From Tatumella saanichensis (lineage in GTDB: Bacteria; Pseudomonadota; Gammaproteobacteria; Enterobacterales; Enterobacteriaceae), in contig NZ_ATMI01000053.1 in assembly GCF_000439375.1 (NCBI RefSeq), forward strand, positions 1 to 64,000: DNA of 64,000 bases, in the 5' to 3' direction. The notes under the pieces were generated by a model, which did not search any database, was not told the origin of the DNA, and saw only the letters and a list, made by a program, of their open reading frames with translations. Both the position numbers and the translations under genes were made by a program. Below, one piece after another: positions 17,974-27,444 of the stretch (within the stretch, counting starts at the first letter, position 1; the number at the start of each line of letters is the position of its first letter).

Positions 17974-19212
17974 TTATGACCCTTTTAATTGCTGCCCTAA
18001 CCAATTACTGGTTTGCGCCAGACATTTCAGCCAACAGGTCATCTCTGGATGGGCCGACAAAGAAATCATTTGACCGGCGCTGGATGAGCGGCGGATAAGT
18101 TCTGACTCTGATGGCGGGCTGAAAGGGTCCTCCGCCACGCTGACGGAGAGTAACGGTACCGTTGTGCGACGCCCGAGTAAGCCCTGATTTTTTAATGAGA
18201 ATGCACTCAGTTCATTCGCCAACATGCTGTCATCACGGTAGTTTTTACCAAGACGGCTCGCCAGCATATCCATAAACATCAGCGGCACCTGTCGCTGTAA
18301 CAAGGGATCGGTGAGCAGGCTATGGACGATCGGCGCCTGGCAGGCGACTGCCCGTAAACGAGCACTCTCCAAATAGGCGAGACGAACAGCAACATTGGCA
18401 CCGAAGCGGTGTCCCCATAAGGCGACCCTACGGCTGTCTATCCAAGGGATAGACGCCAACTGCTGCAAAACCTGCTGATGAAGCCAACTGGTGTCCTGTG
18501 TCAGACGCCAGCGAGCACTGTAGCCTACTGAGGGCATATCCAGCGTCAACATTGCCAATCCCCGAGGGGCCAAATACTGCTTAAACAGATGGAAATGATC
18601 ATACTGTAGGGTATCCAATCCGCCGCACATCATCACTGTTGGGTAGGGGCCACCAGCCTGTGCCGGGAGAAACAAAAATGCCATCACCTTTTTGCCGGAG
18701 CCAACCTCAAGGTTCAGTTTTTTGACGCAGGTGGCAGAACGCTCCATGGCCTGTTCAAAGGCACGGTATCCCAGAGCTTGGGCGTGGTCAGACAGTTCAT
18801 CGCCGCTGAGATGGGGATAGGCGGCGATACTGAATAACGCTGCGGCGTGTAACCCATACGCCGCCGCATCTGCCGCCGTTTCCTGCAAAGCTCTCTCCTG
18901 CCAGAGAGCGGCTTGGCGCGACCATTCATAAATCCAATTGCCATTGCGATAACCACGCACCGTATCCAGCTGCTGCTCAGAGGTTCGGGTGAGGCGACTT
19001 GCGGCAATGCGCGAGAGCACTTCCTTTGTTTCTAGCGGTGGGACACCTCGAAAATGCCAGTGAAACGGCAGTAGCGTACGATACCAAAGACCTGTCGTCG
19101 CGGAATGGCCTGTGCCCGCAGCAGGGGCACAAAGAGGCTGTACCAGTGTCGATGTTTCCGGATGTTCAAACCGAGGCTTGAACAATTCTTCACTGAGATT
19201 CTTTTTCTGCAT
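17974..19212 (-). CDS. frsA: FrsA (YafA), alpha/beta-hydrolase family
   Basis: The protein is 412 residues (E. coli 414). The N-terminus NLSEELFKPRFEHPETSTLV and central blocks GYRNGNWIYEWSRQA, PTVMMCGGLDTLQ and FGANVAVRLAYLES mark FrsA. The usual G-x-S-x-G nucleophile elbow is replaced by GHRFGAN, as in E. coli (GFRFGAN), so a Ser nucleophile is missing at that place. E. coli FrsA is known as an EIIA-Glc-interacting protein linked to the fermentation/respiration balance; its enzymatic role is debated. The start at 19212 is chosen by family alignment; its ribosome binding site is weak. Confidence 0.93.
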   Translation of the reverse strand: MQKKNLSEELFKPRFEHPETSTLVQPLCAPAAGTGHSATTGLWYRTLLPFHWHFRGVPPLETKEVLSRIAASRLTRTSEQQLDTVRGYRNGNWIYEWSRQAALWQERALQETAADAAAYGLHAAALFSIAAYPHLSGDELSDHAQALGYRAFEQAMERSATCVKKLNLEVGSGKKVMAFLFLPAQAGGPYPTVMMCGGLDTLQYDHFHLFKQYLAPRGLAMLTLDMPSVGYSARWRLTQDTSWLHQQVLQQLASIPWIDSRRVALWGHRFGANVAVRLAYLESARLRAVACQAPIVHSLLTDPLLQRQVPLMFMDMLASRLGKNYRDDSMLANELSAFSLKNQGLLGRRTTVPLLSVSVAEDPFSPPSESELIRRSSSAGQMISLSAHPEMTCWLKCLAQTSNWLGQQLKGS

Positions 19213-19323
19213 ACCCGTGACTCCGTTACCGGATGATGAGTAAGGAGTGTAACCGAGGAAGGATGTGGAAAGGAGAGATAACGCAGCATCCTTTGATCTC
19301 AAGGATGCTGCCAGAAGATATTA

Positions 19324-19782
19324 TCAGTCTTTAACGATCGGTGGGATGTAAGCCACGCCCATATCCCAAGGCTGTTCGATCCAGGTATCTTGAGGGATAT
19401 CGATCACATAATCATCGACCAGCGGACGTCCTGCTGGTTTAGCAAAGATCGTGACAAAGTGTGCTTTAGAATACATTTCACGAATGGCCTTCGCAGTACC
19501 CCCGGTGTCTACCAGGTCATCGATAACGATAAAACCTTCGCCGTCACCTTCGGCACGCTTAACAATTTTCATGTCGCGCTGGTGATCATGATCGTAGCTG
19601 GAAATGCAGACGGTATCGACATAACGAATTCCCAACTCACGAGCCAGCAGCGCTGCAGGGACCAGACCGCCACGGCTGACGGCGATAATGCCTGTCCACT
19701 GTTCTACGGGCAGCAAACGCTTCGCGAGGGTACGGGCATGGATCTGTAACATGTCCCAGGTGACGACGTATTTTTCGCTCAT
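19324..19782 (-). CDS. gpt: Gpt, xanthine-guanine phosphoribosyltransferase
   Basis: The 152-residue length is that of E. coli Gpt. It salvages guanine, xanthine and hypoxanthine to nucleotides with PRPP at the inner membrane face. The PRPP-binding motif [14 protein letters not shown] (about 85-98) and the N-terminal [19 protein letters not shown] are present. It diverges from pepD across a 248-bp promoter region and precedes frsA and crl on the same strand. Confidence 0.98.
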   Translation of the reverse strand: MSEKYVVTWDMLQIHARTLAKRLLPVEQWTGIIAVSRGGLVPAALLARELGIRYVDTVCISSYDHDHQRDMKIVKRAEGDGEGFIVIDDLVDTGGTAKAIREMYSKAHFVTIFAKPAGRPLVDDYVIDIPQDTWIEQPWDMGVAYIPPIVKD

Positions 19783-20030
19783 TTTTCAGGAGTCCCGGCC
19801 AATAAAAAAGCCTAAGTTAAGTGCAAGGTAAAAAAGTTTGCGCGGGATTATAAGGATATGATGGCCTAAAAACCAGCATCCGCTGCGTTGTGAGGCTTTT
19901 TTTCCTTGTCGCAGTGCCTTTCGCCGGCTAAACAATGCTATCCTCAGGCTATGCTGACTCGGGCCTCGCCCCGCTTTTATACCTTATTTCCGGACAGTCG
20001 TGTTCCGGTATTCGCACAGGAGTATTCATT

Positions 20031-21488
20031 GTGTCTGAACTTTCTCAGCTTTCTCCGCAGCCCCTTTGGGACATCTTTGCCACCATCTGTTCTATCCCCC
20101 ACCCTTCATATCATGAAGAGGCGCTAGCACAACACATTATGGCGTGGGCGGCAGAGAAAAACCTGTGGTGTGAACGTGATAATGTCGGCAATATCCTGAT
20201 CCGTAAGCCGGCCACGCCAGGAATGGAGAACCGCACTCCGGTGGCACTGCAGGCGCACCTCGATATGGTGCCACAGAAAAATAACGATACCGTTCATGAT
20301 TTTACCACTGATCCTATCCAACCTTATGTTGACGGTGAGTGGCTGAAAGCCCGTGGGACCACCCTGGGTGCCGATAACGGTATCGGCATGGCCTCCGCAC
20401 TGGCTGTACTGGCCGATGACAGCGTAGTCCACGGCCCACTGGAAGTATTGCTAACCATGACCGAAGAAGCCGGTATGGAAGGTGCGTTTGGCTTGCAACC
20501 AGATTGGTTACGCGCAGAGATCCTGATCAACACCGATTCTGAAGAAGAAGGTGAAATTTATATGGGCTGCGCGGGCGGTATTGATGCCGTGACGGATCTG
20601 CCTGTTAGCCGTGAATCCCAGGCTGCTGGCAATACCCAAGTAAAACTGACCTTGAAAGGATTACGTGGTGGGCATTCAGGGGCCAACATTCATATGGGGC
20701 TCGGCAATGCCAATAAACTGCTAGCCCGCGTGCTGATCACCTTAGCGAAAACAGTCGACTTCCAGTTGATAGACTTCAACGGTGGCACCCTGCGCAATGC
20801 AATCCCCCGTGAAGCCTTCGCGACACTCTCTTTAAGCCCGTCACAGCGTGCAGACTTTGAAAAAGCGGTGCATGACGCGCAGCAATTACTGAAACACGAA
20901 GCGGGTCCAAAAGATGAAAACGTTGTTTTACTGACCGAAGAGCAGAACAGCGAACAACAGGCACTGACTGCTGACAGTCGCGATACCTTCCTGCGCCTAT
21001 TGAATGCGACGCCGAACGGTGTCATTCGTTTTTCTGATGCCGTACCAGGCGTGGTGGAAACCTCACTCAACGTCGGTATTGTCACCTTAAGCGAACAGAA
21101 GGGCGAGATCTTCTGTCTGATCCGCTCGCTGATCGACAGCGGTAAAGAATATGTGGTGGATACCCTCACCTCACTAGGTGAACTGGCAGGCGCTACCACC
21201 ACAGCCTCTGGCAGCTACCCTGGCTGGGAACCGGATAAAAATTCTCCAATCATGGCCAAGACCCGTGAAATCTACCAAACCCTGTTCGGAAAAATGCCGG
21301 ATATTCAGGTGATCCACGCGGGTCTGGAATGTGGTCTGTTTAAAAAGCCTTATCCATACCTGGATATGGTGTCTATCGGCCCAACCATTACGGGTCCACA
21401 CTCGCCGGACGAACAGGTGCATATCGGCAGCGTCGATCTTTATTGGCAACTGCTGACTGGATTGTTAAAAGAAGTCCCCACTAAATAA
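20031..21488 (+). CDS. pepD: PepD, aminoacyl-histidine dipeptidase (peptidase D)
   Basis: With a GTG start the protein is 485 residues, equal to E. coli PepD. This cytosolic M20-family zinc dipeptidase cleaves dipeptides such as carnosine. Metal-binding motifs are visible: LQAHLDMVP, LGADNGIGMA, MTEEAGMEGAFG and NTDSEEEGEI, and the C-terminal HAGLECGLF. The longer frame from 19935 adds 32 residues with no match; AGGAG about 8 bases before the GTG at 20031 settles the start. It is monocistronic with its own terminator. Confidence 0.98.
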   Translation: MSELSQLSPQPLWDIFATICSIPHPSYHEEALAQHIMAWAAEKNLWCERDNVGNILIRKPATPGMENRTPVALQAHLDMVPQKNNDTVHDFTTDPIQPYVDGEWLKARGTTLGADNGIGMASALAVLADDSVVHGPLEVLLTMTEEAGMEGAFGLQPDWLRAEILINTDSEEEGEIYMGCAGGIDAVTDLPVSRESQAAGNTQVKLTLKGLRGGHSGANIHMGLGNANKLLARVLITLAKTVDFQLIDFNGGTLRNAIPREAFATLSLSPSQRADFEKAVHDAQQLLKHEAGPKDENVVLLTEEQNSEQQALTADSRDTFLRLLNATPNGVIRFSDAVPGVVETSLNVGIVTLSEQKGEIFCLIRSLIDSGKEYVVDTLTSLGELAGATTTASGSYPGWEPDKNSPIMAKTREIYQTLFGKMPDIQVIHAGLECGLFKKPYPYLDMVSIGPTITGPHSPDEQVHIGSVDLYWQLLTGLLKEVPTK

Positions 21489-21508
21489 TTCATGACTTAG
21501 CGGTCACT

Positions 21509-21537
21509 AAGCCAGAGCCTGTCTCTGGCTTTTTTTA
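21509..21537 (+). terminator. Terminator of pepD
   Basis: A 9-bp stem AAGCCAGAG/CTCTGGCTT with a 5-base loop, followed by a run of T, lies 20 bases past the stop. Confidence 0.93.
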
Positions 21538-21946
21538 TGCGTTTTATTGCTAAGCTCTGTGCTGATCATTGTGCTGTTATCGATTTCGGGTAAACCATCC
21601 TGATCATGATCGATAGAACCGCATAGCACGCGGCTTTGCGAGTGAACGTCACTCTGATACTCCCCAAAAGCCCTATCAAGCAGCCCATGACGGCAATGTT
21701 TTACGTTGCTGATATCATTCTGTATCCAGCCTAATGACCAACACAAATTGCTGAAGCACGGCCCTATAAAGATAAATTCACTAAATAAACTCGGCCAAAC
21801 CAGTAAATATGATTGGCAATGCTGGACTTCTGGATGTCCAGACGGTTTTTGTGATAGCGTATGCTCCCTGTCAGACCGGCTGGGAACTGACTGATACCCG
21901 CGACAACGGATGTTGTCGTGTTTAACCACCCGACAGTGAATACACT
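21538..21946. other. Intergenic region upstream of the sugar ABC genes
   Basis: About 400 bp with no convincing gene. Two minus-strand frames here have no recognisable family. A hairpin CTGGAC/GTCCAG (21822-21827 with 21836-21841) is followed on the plus strand by ACGG and T5, which could end a short transcript from this region. A second, perfect dyad lies nearer the ABC ATPase and is listed separately. Confidence 0.5.
21901..21918. promoter_or_regulatory. Perfect dyad upstream of the sugar ABC ATPase
   Basis: CGACAAC-GGAT-GTTGTCG is a 7-bp perfect inverted repeat 28 bp before the ATG. It may be an operator for an unlinked sugar-responsive repressor, or a leader hairpin. The ABC ATPase gene has no clear Shine-Dalgarno, so leader structure could matter. 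Confidence 0.5.
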
Positions 21947-23452
21947 ATGGCTGAAGCTCATCGCCTCGAGATGCGCAATATCTCGATAAATTTTGCCGGA
22001 TTCGCCGCACTGGATAAGGTCGATTTTACCCTGCACGGACACTCAGTGCATGCACTGACAGGTGCCAACGGTGCTGGTAAATCGACGTTAATGGCGATCC
22101 TTTCCGGCGCACACGCCCATTACCAGGGTGATATCTTACTCAACGGTGAAGTCCTGAATATCCACAGTCCGCGCCAGGCAAAGCAGGCGGGTATACATAT
22201 CGTTCAGCAGGAAGTGGATAACGGCCTGGTACCCACCCTCAGTGTCGCTGAGAATATTATGTTGGACACCCTGGCGGCCAAAGGACAGTTGTGTCATTGG
22301 GGAGCACTCTACCGACAGGCAGCCTCCTTGTTGGAACAGCTGCATGTCAGTATCGACTTGCGTCAGCCGGTAGAACGCTGCTCGCTGGCGGAGAAGCAGC
22401 AGATTTTGCTCGCTCGAGCTCTCTCCCACGACTGCCGGGTGCTGATCCTTGATGAGCCAACAGCCCCCCTTGACCAGCATGAAAGTGAACAGCTGTTCCG
22501 CGTGGTCCGTCGTCTACAGCAGCAAGGGATCGCCATTGTCTTTATCTCACACCGTATTCATGAACTGAAAACCATCTGCGACCAATTGACGGTACTCCGT
22601 GATGGCAAACTGATTGAAACCTGCCCGATGAATGCCCTGAGCGGTGAACAGATCGTCGAAAAGATGATTGGTCATACCCTCACCGATCTTTATCCGCCAC
22701 GCCGCCCACAGCACAACGGCAGCGAATTGCTGTGTGTTAACGGACTGCATGACCATGGCCTATTACAGGAAATTAACCTGACCTTGCATAAAGGCGAAAT
22801 CCTTGGGATTGCCGGTCTAGCTGGGGCCGGAAAAACTGAGCTTTGTAAGGCGCTGTTCGGTGCCAGTAAAAGCAAGGTTAACAGCGGCCAGCTAAAAGGT
22901 CAGCCGTGGAAACCCCGCTCCCCTTCTCATTCGGTGGCCGATGGCATCGCCCTGGTACCGGAAGAACGCCGCAAAGAAGGGATATTTATTGACGAAGATA
23001 TCGCGATGAACCTCTCTGTGAGTGCCGATAACCGTTTTTCCAAGGGCGGCTTTTTCAGTGTCCGTCAGTCTGTGCAATGGGCGCAGGACATTATCAGTAC
23101 GCTCTCTGTGCGTAGCCGTGGCCCGCAACAAAAACTGCGTCGTCTATCCGGCGGAAACCAACAGAAAGTGGCTATCGGGAAATGGCTGGCCAATGCCTCG
23201 GATGTGCTGATTTTCGATGAGCCCACCAAAGGTGTCGATGTGAAAGCAAAATCCGACCTGTTTCTGCTGGTCGATCAACTGGCCAGAAGCGGTAAAGGCA
23301 TTATCTATGCCTCCGGTGAGTTTAACGAGCTGGTGGGGCTGTGTGACCGGATCTGTGTACTGTGGGATGGGCGTATCGTCGCCGAGCTGGACGGCAAAAC
23401 CGCCAACGAAGAATTATTATTGCTTTATTCAACCGGAGGAACCCCTGCGTGA
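21947..23452 (+). CDS. Ribose/galactose-type sugar ABC transporter, duplicated ATPase
   Basis: This 501-residue protein has two fused ABC domains as in RbsA/MglA/XylG. The first has Walker A GANGAGKST near 39-47 and LDEPTAPLD; its signature is CSLAEKQQ, not LSGGQ. The second has GLAGAGKTE, signature RLSGGNQQKVAIGKWL, and FDEPTKGVDVKAK. This is the normal asymmetry for the carbohydrate-uptake type 2 family. Its last bases overlap the permease gene as GTGA. No periplasmic binding protein or sugar enzyme is adjacent, so the substrate cannot be named. Confidence 0.9.
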   Translation: MAEAHRLEMRNISINFAGFAALDKVDFTLHGHSVHALTGANGAGKSTLMAILSGAHAHYQGDILLNGEVLNIHSPRQAKQAGIHIVQQEVDNGLVPTLSVAENIMLDTLAAKGQLCHWGALYRQAASLLEQLHVSIDLRQPVERCSLAEKQQILLARALSHDCRVLILDEPTAPLDQHESEQLFRVVRRLQQQGIAIVFISHRIHELKTICDQLTVLRDGKLIETCPMNALSGEQIVEKMIGHTLTDLYPPRRPQHNGSELLCVNGLHDHGLLQEINLTLHKGEILGIAGLAGAGKTELCKALFGASKSKVNSGQLKGQPWKPRSPSHSVADGIALVPEERRKEGIFIDEDIAMNLSVSADNRFSKGGFFSVRQSVQWAQDIISTLSVRSRGPQQKLRRLSGGNQQKVAIGKWLANASDVLIFDEPTKGVDVKAKSDLFLLVDQLARSGKGIIYASGEFNELVGLCDRICVLWDGRIVAELDGKTANEELLLLYSTGGTPA

Positions 23453-24453
23453 GCAGCAAACCTGACGCTTTACCCCTGAACTCGGCCTGGCATCATCGGC
23501 TGTTTGATTTTCTCTACAAATGGGGCATGTTACTGACAGTTGTGGTGCTGCTGGCAGGCTTTGGTCTGACGGCAGATGGTTTCTTGGAACCCAATAACCT
23601 ACTGAACATTCTCCGTTCGATCGCGATTGTCACCGTCATCGCCATGGCGGTTGCCATCTCGCTAACCGTTGGTGGCTTTGACCTGTCGGTAGGCTCAACG
23701 GCAACACTGGCCAATGCGCTGGTGATTTCGATGTTTGTCTGGCACGGCTTCGGCATCGCCACTGCCATCACTCTTACCTTAGCGATCTGCCTGCTGGTGG
23801 GGCTGTTCAACAGCTTCCTGATTGTGGTATTACGCATTCCCGATATGTTAGCCACACTGGCAACACTGTTTGTGGTGCAGGGTGTCGCTATGACCTACAG
23901 TTACGGTGGTTCCATCACCCAGAATATGGTGATGCCAAGCGGGGATATGGCGGAAGGGATCATTCCTGCTGGGTTTAGCTGGTTAGGGGAGATCCCTGGC
24001 ATTGTGATCATCATGCTGGTCGTCACCCTGCTGACCCAGATTGGACTGTCTCTGACCAAGCATGGTCGCAGAATGTATGCGCTGGGGGGCAACCCGGAAG
24101 CCGCTCGCCTATCCGGGATCCGCACCACCCGTTACCGAGTGATTGCTTATCTGCTGGCCTCTCTGCTGGCCGGCTTGGGCGGTATTTTGCTGGCCTCCCG
24201 TATCGGCTCTTCCCAGGTTAACGCTGGCAGTGGTTACCTGATGGATGCGGTGGCCGCGGCATGGATTGGATTGTCTTTGGGCGGTTCCGGTAAACCGAAT
24301 GCTCTCGGGACACTGATCGGTGCCATCATTCTCGGTGTATTGCAGAACGGCTTAGTGATGCTTTCTGTGCCTTACTATGCGATGGATATCATTAAAGGAC
24401 TGGTGTTGGCATTAGCACTGGCCATGACCTATTTCCGCTCTCAACGAGCATAG
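23449..24453 (+). CDS. Ribose/galactose-type sugar ABC transporter permease
   Basis: A 334-residue inner-membrane protein of the RbsC/AraH family with 8-10 hydrophobic segments. Conserved features are LTVGGFDLSVGSTATLANAL, the EAA-like loop region ARLSGIRTTRYR, and AWIGLSLGGSGKPNALGTLIGA. GTG start; GGAGGA lies 8 bases upstream inside the ATPase gene, and the start overlaps the ATPase stop. A longer frame from 23362 is a shadow of the ATPase end. It works as a dimer with the ATPase; the missing binding protein must be encoded elsewhere or lost. Confidence 0.9.
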   Translation: MSSKPDALPLNSAWHHRLFDFLYKWGMLLTVVVLLAGFGLTADGFLEPNNLLNILRSIAIVTVIAMAVAISLTVGGFDLSVGSTATLANALVISMFVWHGFGIATAITLTLAICLLVGLFNSFLIVVLRIPDMLATLATLFVVQGVAMTYSYGGSITQNMVMPSGDMAEGIIPAGFSWLGEIPGIVIIMLVVTLLTQIGLSLTKHGRRMYALGGNPEAARLSGIRTTRYRVIAYLLASLLAGLGGILLASRIGSSQVNAGSGYLMDAVAAAWIGLSLGGSGKPNALGTLIGAIILGVLQNGLVMLSVPYYAMDIIKGLVLALALAMTYFRSQRA

Positions 24454-24496
24454 TCACCACTGCGCCGGGGACAGCTCTCCGGCGCATTCATTGCTG

Positions 24497-25552
24497 CTAC
24501 AACAATAACGGCAACTGCCTTTCCTGATCTGGGTCGGTCAAAGTGACATGCAGCCCCACTAGCCTAACGCCTCGCCCCCCTCGCCGTTGCTCCCATCCCT
24601 CACGGGCAATCTCCAGCAAATCCTGTTTATTCAACACTGACCAGACATGTTCGCGAGTCGTCTGCTGAAAGTCAGAAAAACGGAATTTAACGCCCTGTCG
24701 GCTGATACGAAGGTCAGGACGCACTTGCTTTAGCCGGCGCTCAAGTTCAGGATACAGCCGCTCCAGAACCGTCAAACAGTCCTGCCACTGATCAATGTCC
24801 CGCTCCAGGGTGGTCTCAACGCCAACAGATTTACGCACCCGGTCCACCACCACCTCTCGCTCATCAATGCCGTGGCTGCGCTCCCACAATATCCGACCGG
24901 ATTTACCAAACCGTTTCAGCAGCATCGCCAAATCGGTATTACGGACATCCTGACAGGTATTCAGCCCCATCTCAGCCAGTTTACGGGCCGAGACCTGGCC
25001 GACGCCGGGAATTTTCTCTAGTGCCAGTCCACAGATAAAGGCATCCATCTCCACCGGCGTGATCACATACTGACCATCGGGTTTATTCATATCAGAGGCG
25101 ATCTTCGCCAAAAATTTGATAGGTGCCACCCCAGCGGATGCGGTCAGTTGCAACTCCTGCCAGATAGTCTGGCGGATCTCTTGGGCGATCAGGGTCGCGG
25201 ACCCTTGAAAACGTGAGCAGTCGCTGACATCCAAATAGGCTTCATCCAGCGACAGAGGTTCAATCAACGGAGTATAGCGGCTAAAGATTTCACGGATATG
25301 CGCTGACGCGGCTTTATAGGCATCAAATCGACCAGGTAGCAACGTCAGGTGCGGGCACAGTTTCAGTGCCGTTGCCGTGGGCATGGCACTGCGTACCCCG
25401 TATTTGCGGGCCGGATAGTTGGCGGTACTGATCACGCCACGCCGCTCACGGCTACCACCAATAGCCAAAGGGATCTCCCGTAATGCCGGGTTATCACGCA
25501 TCTCTACCGCAGCATAAAAGCAGTCCATATCCACATGAATGATTTTACGCAT
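24497..25552 (-). CDS. dinB: DinB, DNA polymerase IV
   Basis: The 351-residue length equals E. coli Pol IV, a Y-family translesion polymerase. Catalytic acids are visible: D8 in HVDMDCFYAAVE and D103/E104 in SLDEAYLDV. The little-finger domain covers about 240-340. The C-terminal QLPLLL is a beta-clamp-binding motif. A LexA box 32 bp upstream places it in the SOS regulon. It diverges from yafK, as in the E. coli dinB-yafK region. Confidence 0.98.
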   Translation of the reverse strand: MRKIIHVDMDCFYAAVEMRDNPALREIPLAIGGSRERRGVISTANYPARKYGVRSAMPTATALKLCPHLTLLPGRFDAYKAASAHIREIFSRYTPLIEPLSLDEAYLDVSDCSRFQGSATLIAQEIRQTIWQELQLTASAGVAPIKFLAKIASDMNKPDGQYVITPVEMDAFICGLALEKIPGVGQVSARKLAEMGLNTCQDVRNTDLAMLLKRFGKSGRILWERSHGIDEREVVVDRVRKSVGVETTLERDIDQWQDCLTVLERLYPELERRLKQVRPDLRISRQGVKFRFSDFQQTTREHVWSVLNKQDLLEIAREGWEQRRGGRGVRLVGLHVTLTDPDQERQLPLLL

Positions 25553-25583
25553 CCGCTCCAGCTCCGGTAGTTAACTGGCAGTA

Positions 25584-25599
25584 CTGTATAAATAATCAG
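25584..25599 (-). promoter_or_regulatory. LexA (SOS) box of dinB
   Basis: CTGTATAAATAATCAG has the invariant CTG-N10-CAG and an A/T-rich centre, and is flanked by TA upstream. It lies 32 bp before the dinB start. Confidence 0.9.
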
Positions 25600-25793
25600 T
25601 GTAAAAATCAACCTGACACCGTTGTTGCCAGGGTATGACAAATCCGTTGACAAAATTGACAGAATTTTCTCAGCTGCTGGCTTGATTAAACCTCAGACAA
25701 TGATAATGTTGCCCGTGGCCGCACTATGCAGATATCACACCTGTCCACCGGCTTCACCGACTCTCTCTCACCCTTTTTCAAGGTATTTGCAGC

Positions 25794-26567
25794 ATGCGTA
25801 AAATCGCACTCTTTATTGCGATCCTGTTAGTAACCGCTGGTTTTCAGGTTATGGCTGATGGTTTGATCCGCCCCTTCGCACCCGCTCCCGCCACTAGCCC
25901 GCCGCTGGCGATGCAGCCCGGCACACCGGTATTTATTCAGATATTCAAACAGGAGCGAACCCTCGATCTCTACGGTCTTGAGGGCAATCAGTACCGTTTA
26001 ATCAATAGTTTCCGGATTTGTGATTTTTCAGGGGGTTTAGGGCCGAAACGGGTAGAAGGCGACTTTAAAAGTCCCGAAGGTTTCTATACCGTGCGCAGCA
26101 GTCAGTTAAATCCCGATAGCCATTTCAATAAGGCGATCAACATTGGTTTCCCCAACCAGTTTGACCGTGAGAACGGCTATAATGGCAAGTATCTGATGAT
26201 CCACGGTAACTGCGTTTCAATCGGTTGTTATGCGATGACGGATACCAGTATTGATCAGATTTATGCGTGGGTCAGTGCCGCATTGCGGGCCGGGCAATCA
26301 GAGGTGGATGTGGATATTTTCCCATTCCGCATGACCGATCAGAATATGCAGTTACACCGTTATTCTGATTATTACAACTTTTGGCAGCAACTGAAGCCGG
26401 GGTATGACTACTTCCAGCAGCATCATCAGCCACCGGCGATGAGCGTTCAGAATGGTCGCTACGTGCTATCACAAGACCTGCCTCGCTCAGCGCCGCTGAA
26501 CCGTGACCCGTTCAGCGGCAACCAGTCACCGTCAAAGCCCGTTTTCACGCTCGCCCAGACAAAATAA
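25794..26567 (+). CDS. dpaA: DpaA/YafK, L,D-transpeptidase-fold enzyme that releases Lpp from peptidoglycan
   Basis: A 257-residue YkuD-domain protein with an N-terminal signal sequence (cleavage near VMA-DG). The catalytic motif HGNCVSIGC gives H137 and C145. E. coli YafK (DpaA/LdtF) cuts the bond between Braun lipoprotein and diaminopimelate, and so acts as an amidase rather than a crosslinker. It is exported to the periplasm. The gene is convergent with yafJ, and the two coding ends overlap by 36 bp. It lies beside dinB, yafJ and gmhA as in E. coli. Confidence 0.93.
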   Translation: MRKIALFIAILLVTAGFQVMADGLIRPFAPAPATSPPLAMQPGTPVFIQIFKQERTLDLYGLEGNQYRLINSFRICDFSGGLGPKRVEGDFKSPEGFYTVRSSQLNPDSHFNKAINIGFPNQFDRENGYNGKYLMIHGNCVSIGCYAMTDTSIDQIYAWVSAALRAGQSEVDVDIFPFRMTDQNMQLHRYSDYYNFWQQLKPGYDYFQQHHQPPAMSVQNGRYVLSQDLPRSAPLNRDPFSGNQSPSKPVFTLAQTK

Positions 26568-27305
26568 CTGCCATTTACCTGGCGCAATCTTGTGCCAGGT
26601 TTCATTTCCGGTCAGTGGCTGAGTCGCCACCACCGTCACCACATCCTGCGGGGTGGTCTGTTGCTGAAAATCAATTTCAACATCCTGATCTAACAGCGTT
26701 GCCTTACCAAAAGGGGCCCGGCGAGTGATCCAGTGTAGGTTAGTCGAGCAATAGGCCATCAGATAGCGACCATCAGAGAGCAGCATATTGAACACCCCTT
26801 TCTGACGTAACTCGTCTGCCAGGCTGGCTATATAGCGGAATACCGCCGGCCAATTACCAGGTGTTCGCGGATAACGGGTGGCGAGCTTGTGTAAGATCCA
26901 GCAAAAGGCCTTTTCACTGTCGGTCTCGCCCACCGGCCGAAAGGTGCCGGTGTCCAGCTGCTGATAACCTTTTAGCTGACCGTTGTGGGCATAGGTCCAG
27001 TGACGTCCCCATAATTCGCGGGTGAAGGGGTGGGTATTTTCTAAGGAGACATTACCGCGGTTAGCTTGGCGGATATGGGCCACTACTGAGTGTGATTTGA
27101 TAGGGTAGTCGCGTACCAAGTTTGCTACCGGCGAATGGATACTGGGCAGCGGATCTTTAAACGTCCGGCAACCCTTCCCTTCGTAGAAAGTGATCCCCCA
27201 GCCATCTTTATGGGGGCCGGTGCCCCCGCCACGCTGCACCAAACCGGTAAAGCTGAAACAGATATCAGTCGGTACGTTGGCGCTCATCCCGAGCAGTTCA
27301 CACAT
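26532..27305 (-). CDS. yafJ: YafJ, class II glutamine amidotransferase-type protein
   Basis: 257 residues (E. coli 255). After removal of the start Met, Cys2 becomes the N-terminal nucleophile ([14 protein letters not shown]). [27 protein letters not shown] and [11 protein letters not shown] belong to the Ntn glutaminase domain. No synthetase domain is fused, so the acceptor substrate is unknown. It lies 139 bp downstream of gmhA and its 3' end overlaps dpaA on the other strand. Confidence 0.93.
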   Translation of the reverse strand: MCELLGMSANVPTDICFSFTGLVQRGGGTGPHKDGWGITFYEGKGCRTFKDPLPSIHSPVANLVRDYPIKSHSVVAHIRQANRGNVSLENTHPFTRELWGRHWTYAHNGQLKGYQQLDTGTFRPVGETDSEKAFCWILHKLATRYPRTPGNWPAVFRYIASLADELRQKGVFNMLLSDGRYLMAYCSTNLHWITRRAPFGKATLLDQDVEIDFQQQTTPQDVVTVVATQPLTGNETWHKIAPGKWQLFCLGERENGL

Positions 27306-27444
27306 CGCTACGCCCTCTTCAGAATCTTATCGCTGGGCGGAGGTCGCCCAGGCGTTATTCCAAAGAGATACCATGCAGTCAGCGCGCTGGCAAGGCCCGC
27401 AAGCCCGCCTTTCTGCGCTTTTTAGCCGCGGTGATAAGGGATGT

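Noticed and set aside
21507-21929. 140-codon minus-strand frame after pepD
   Set aside because: It crosses the pepD terminator and lies in a region without coding signature; no domain seen.
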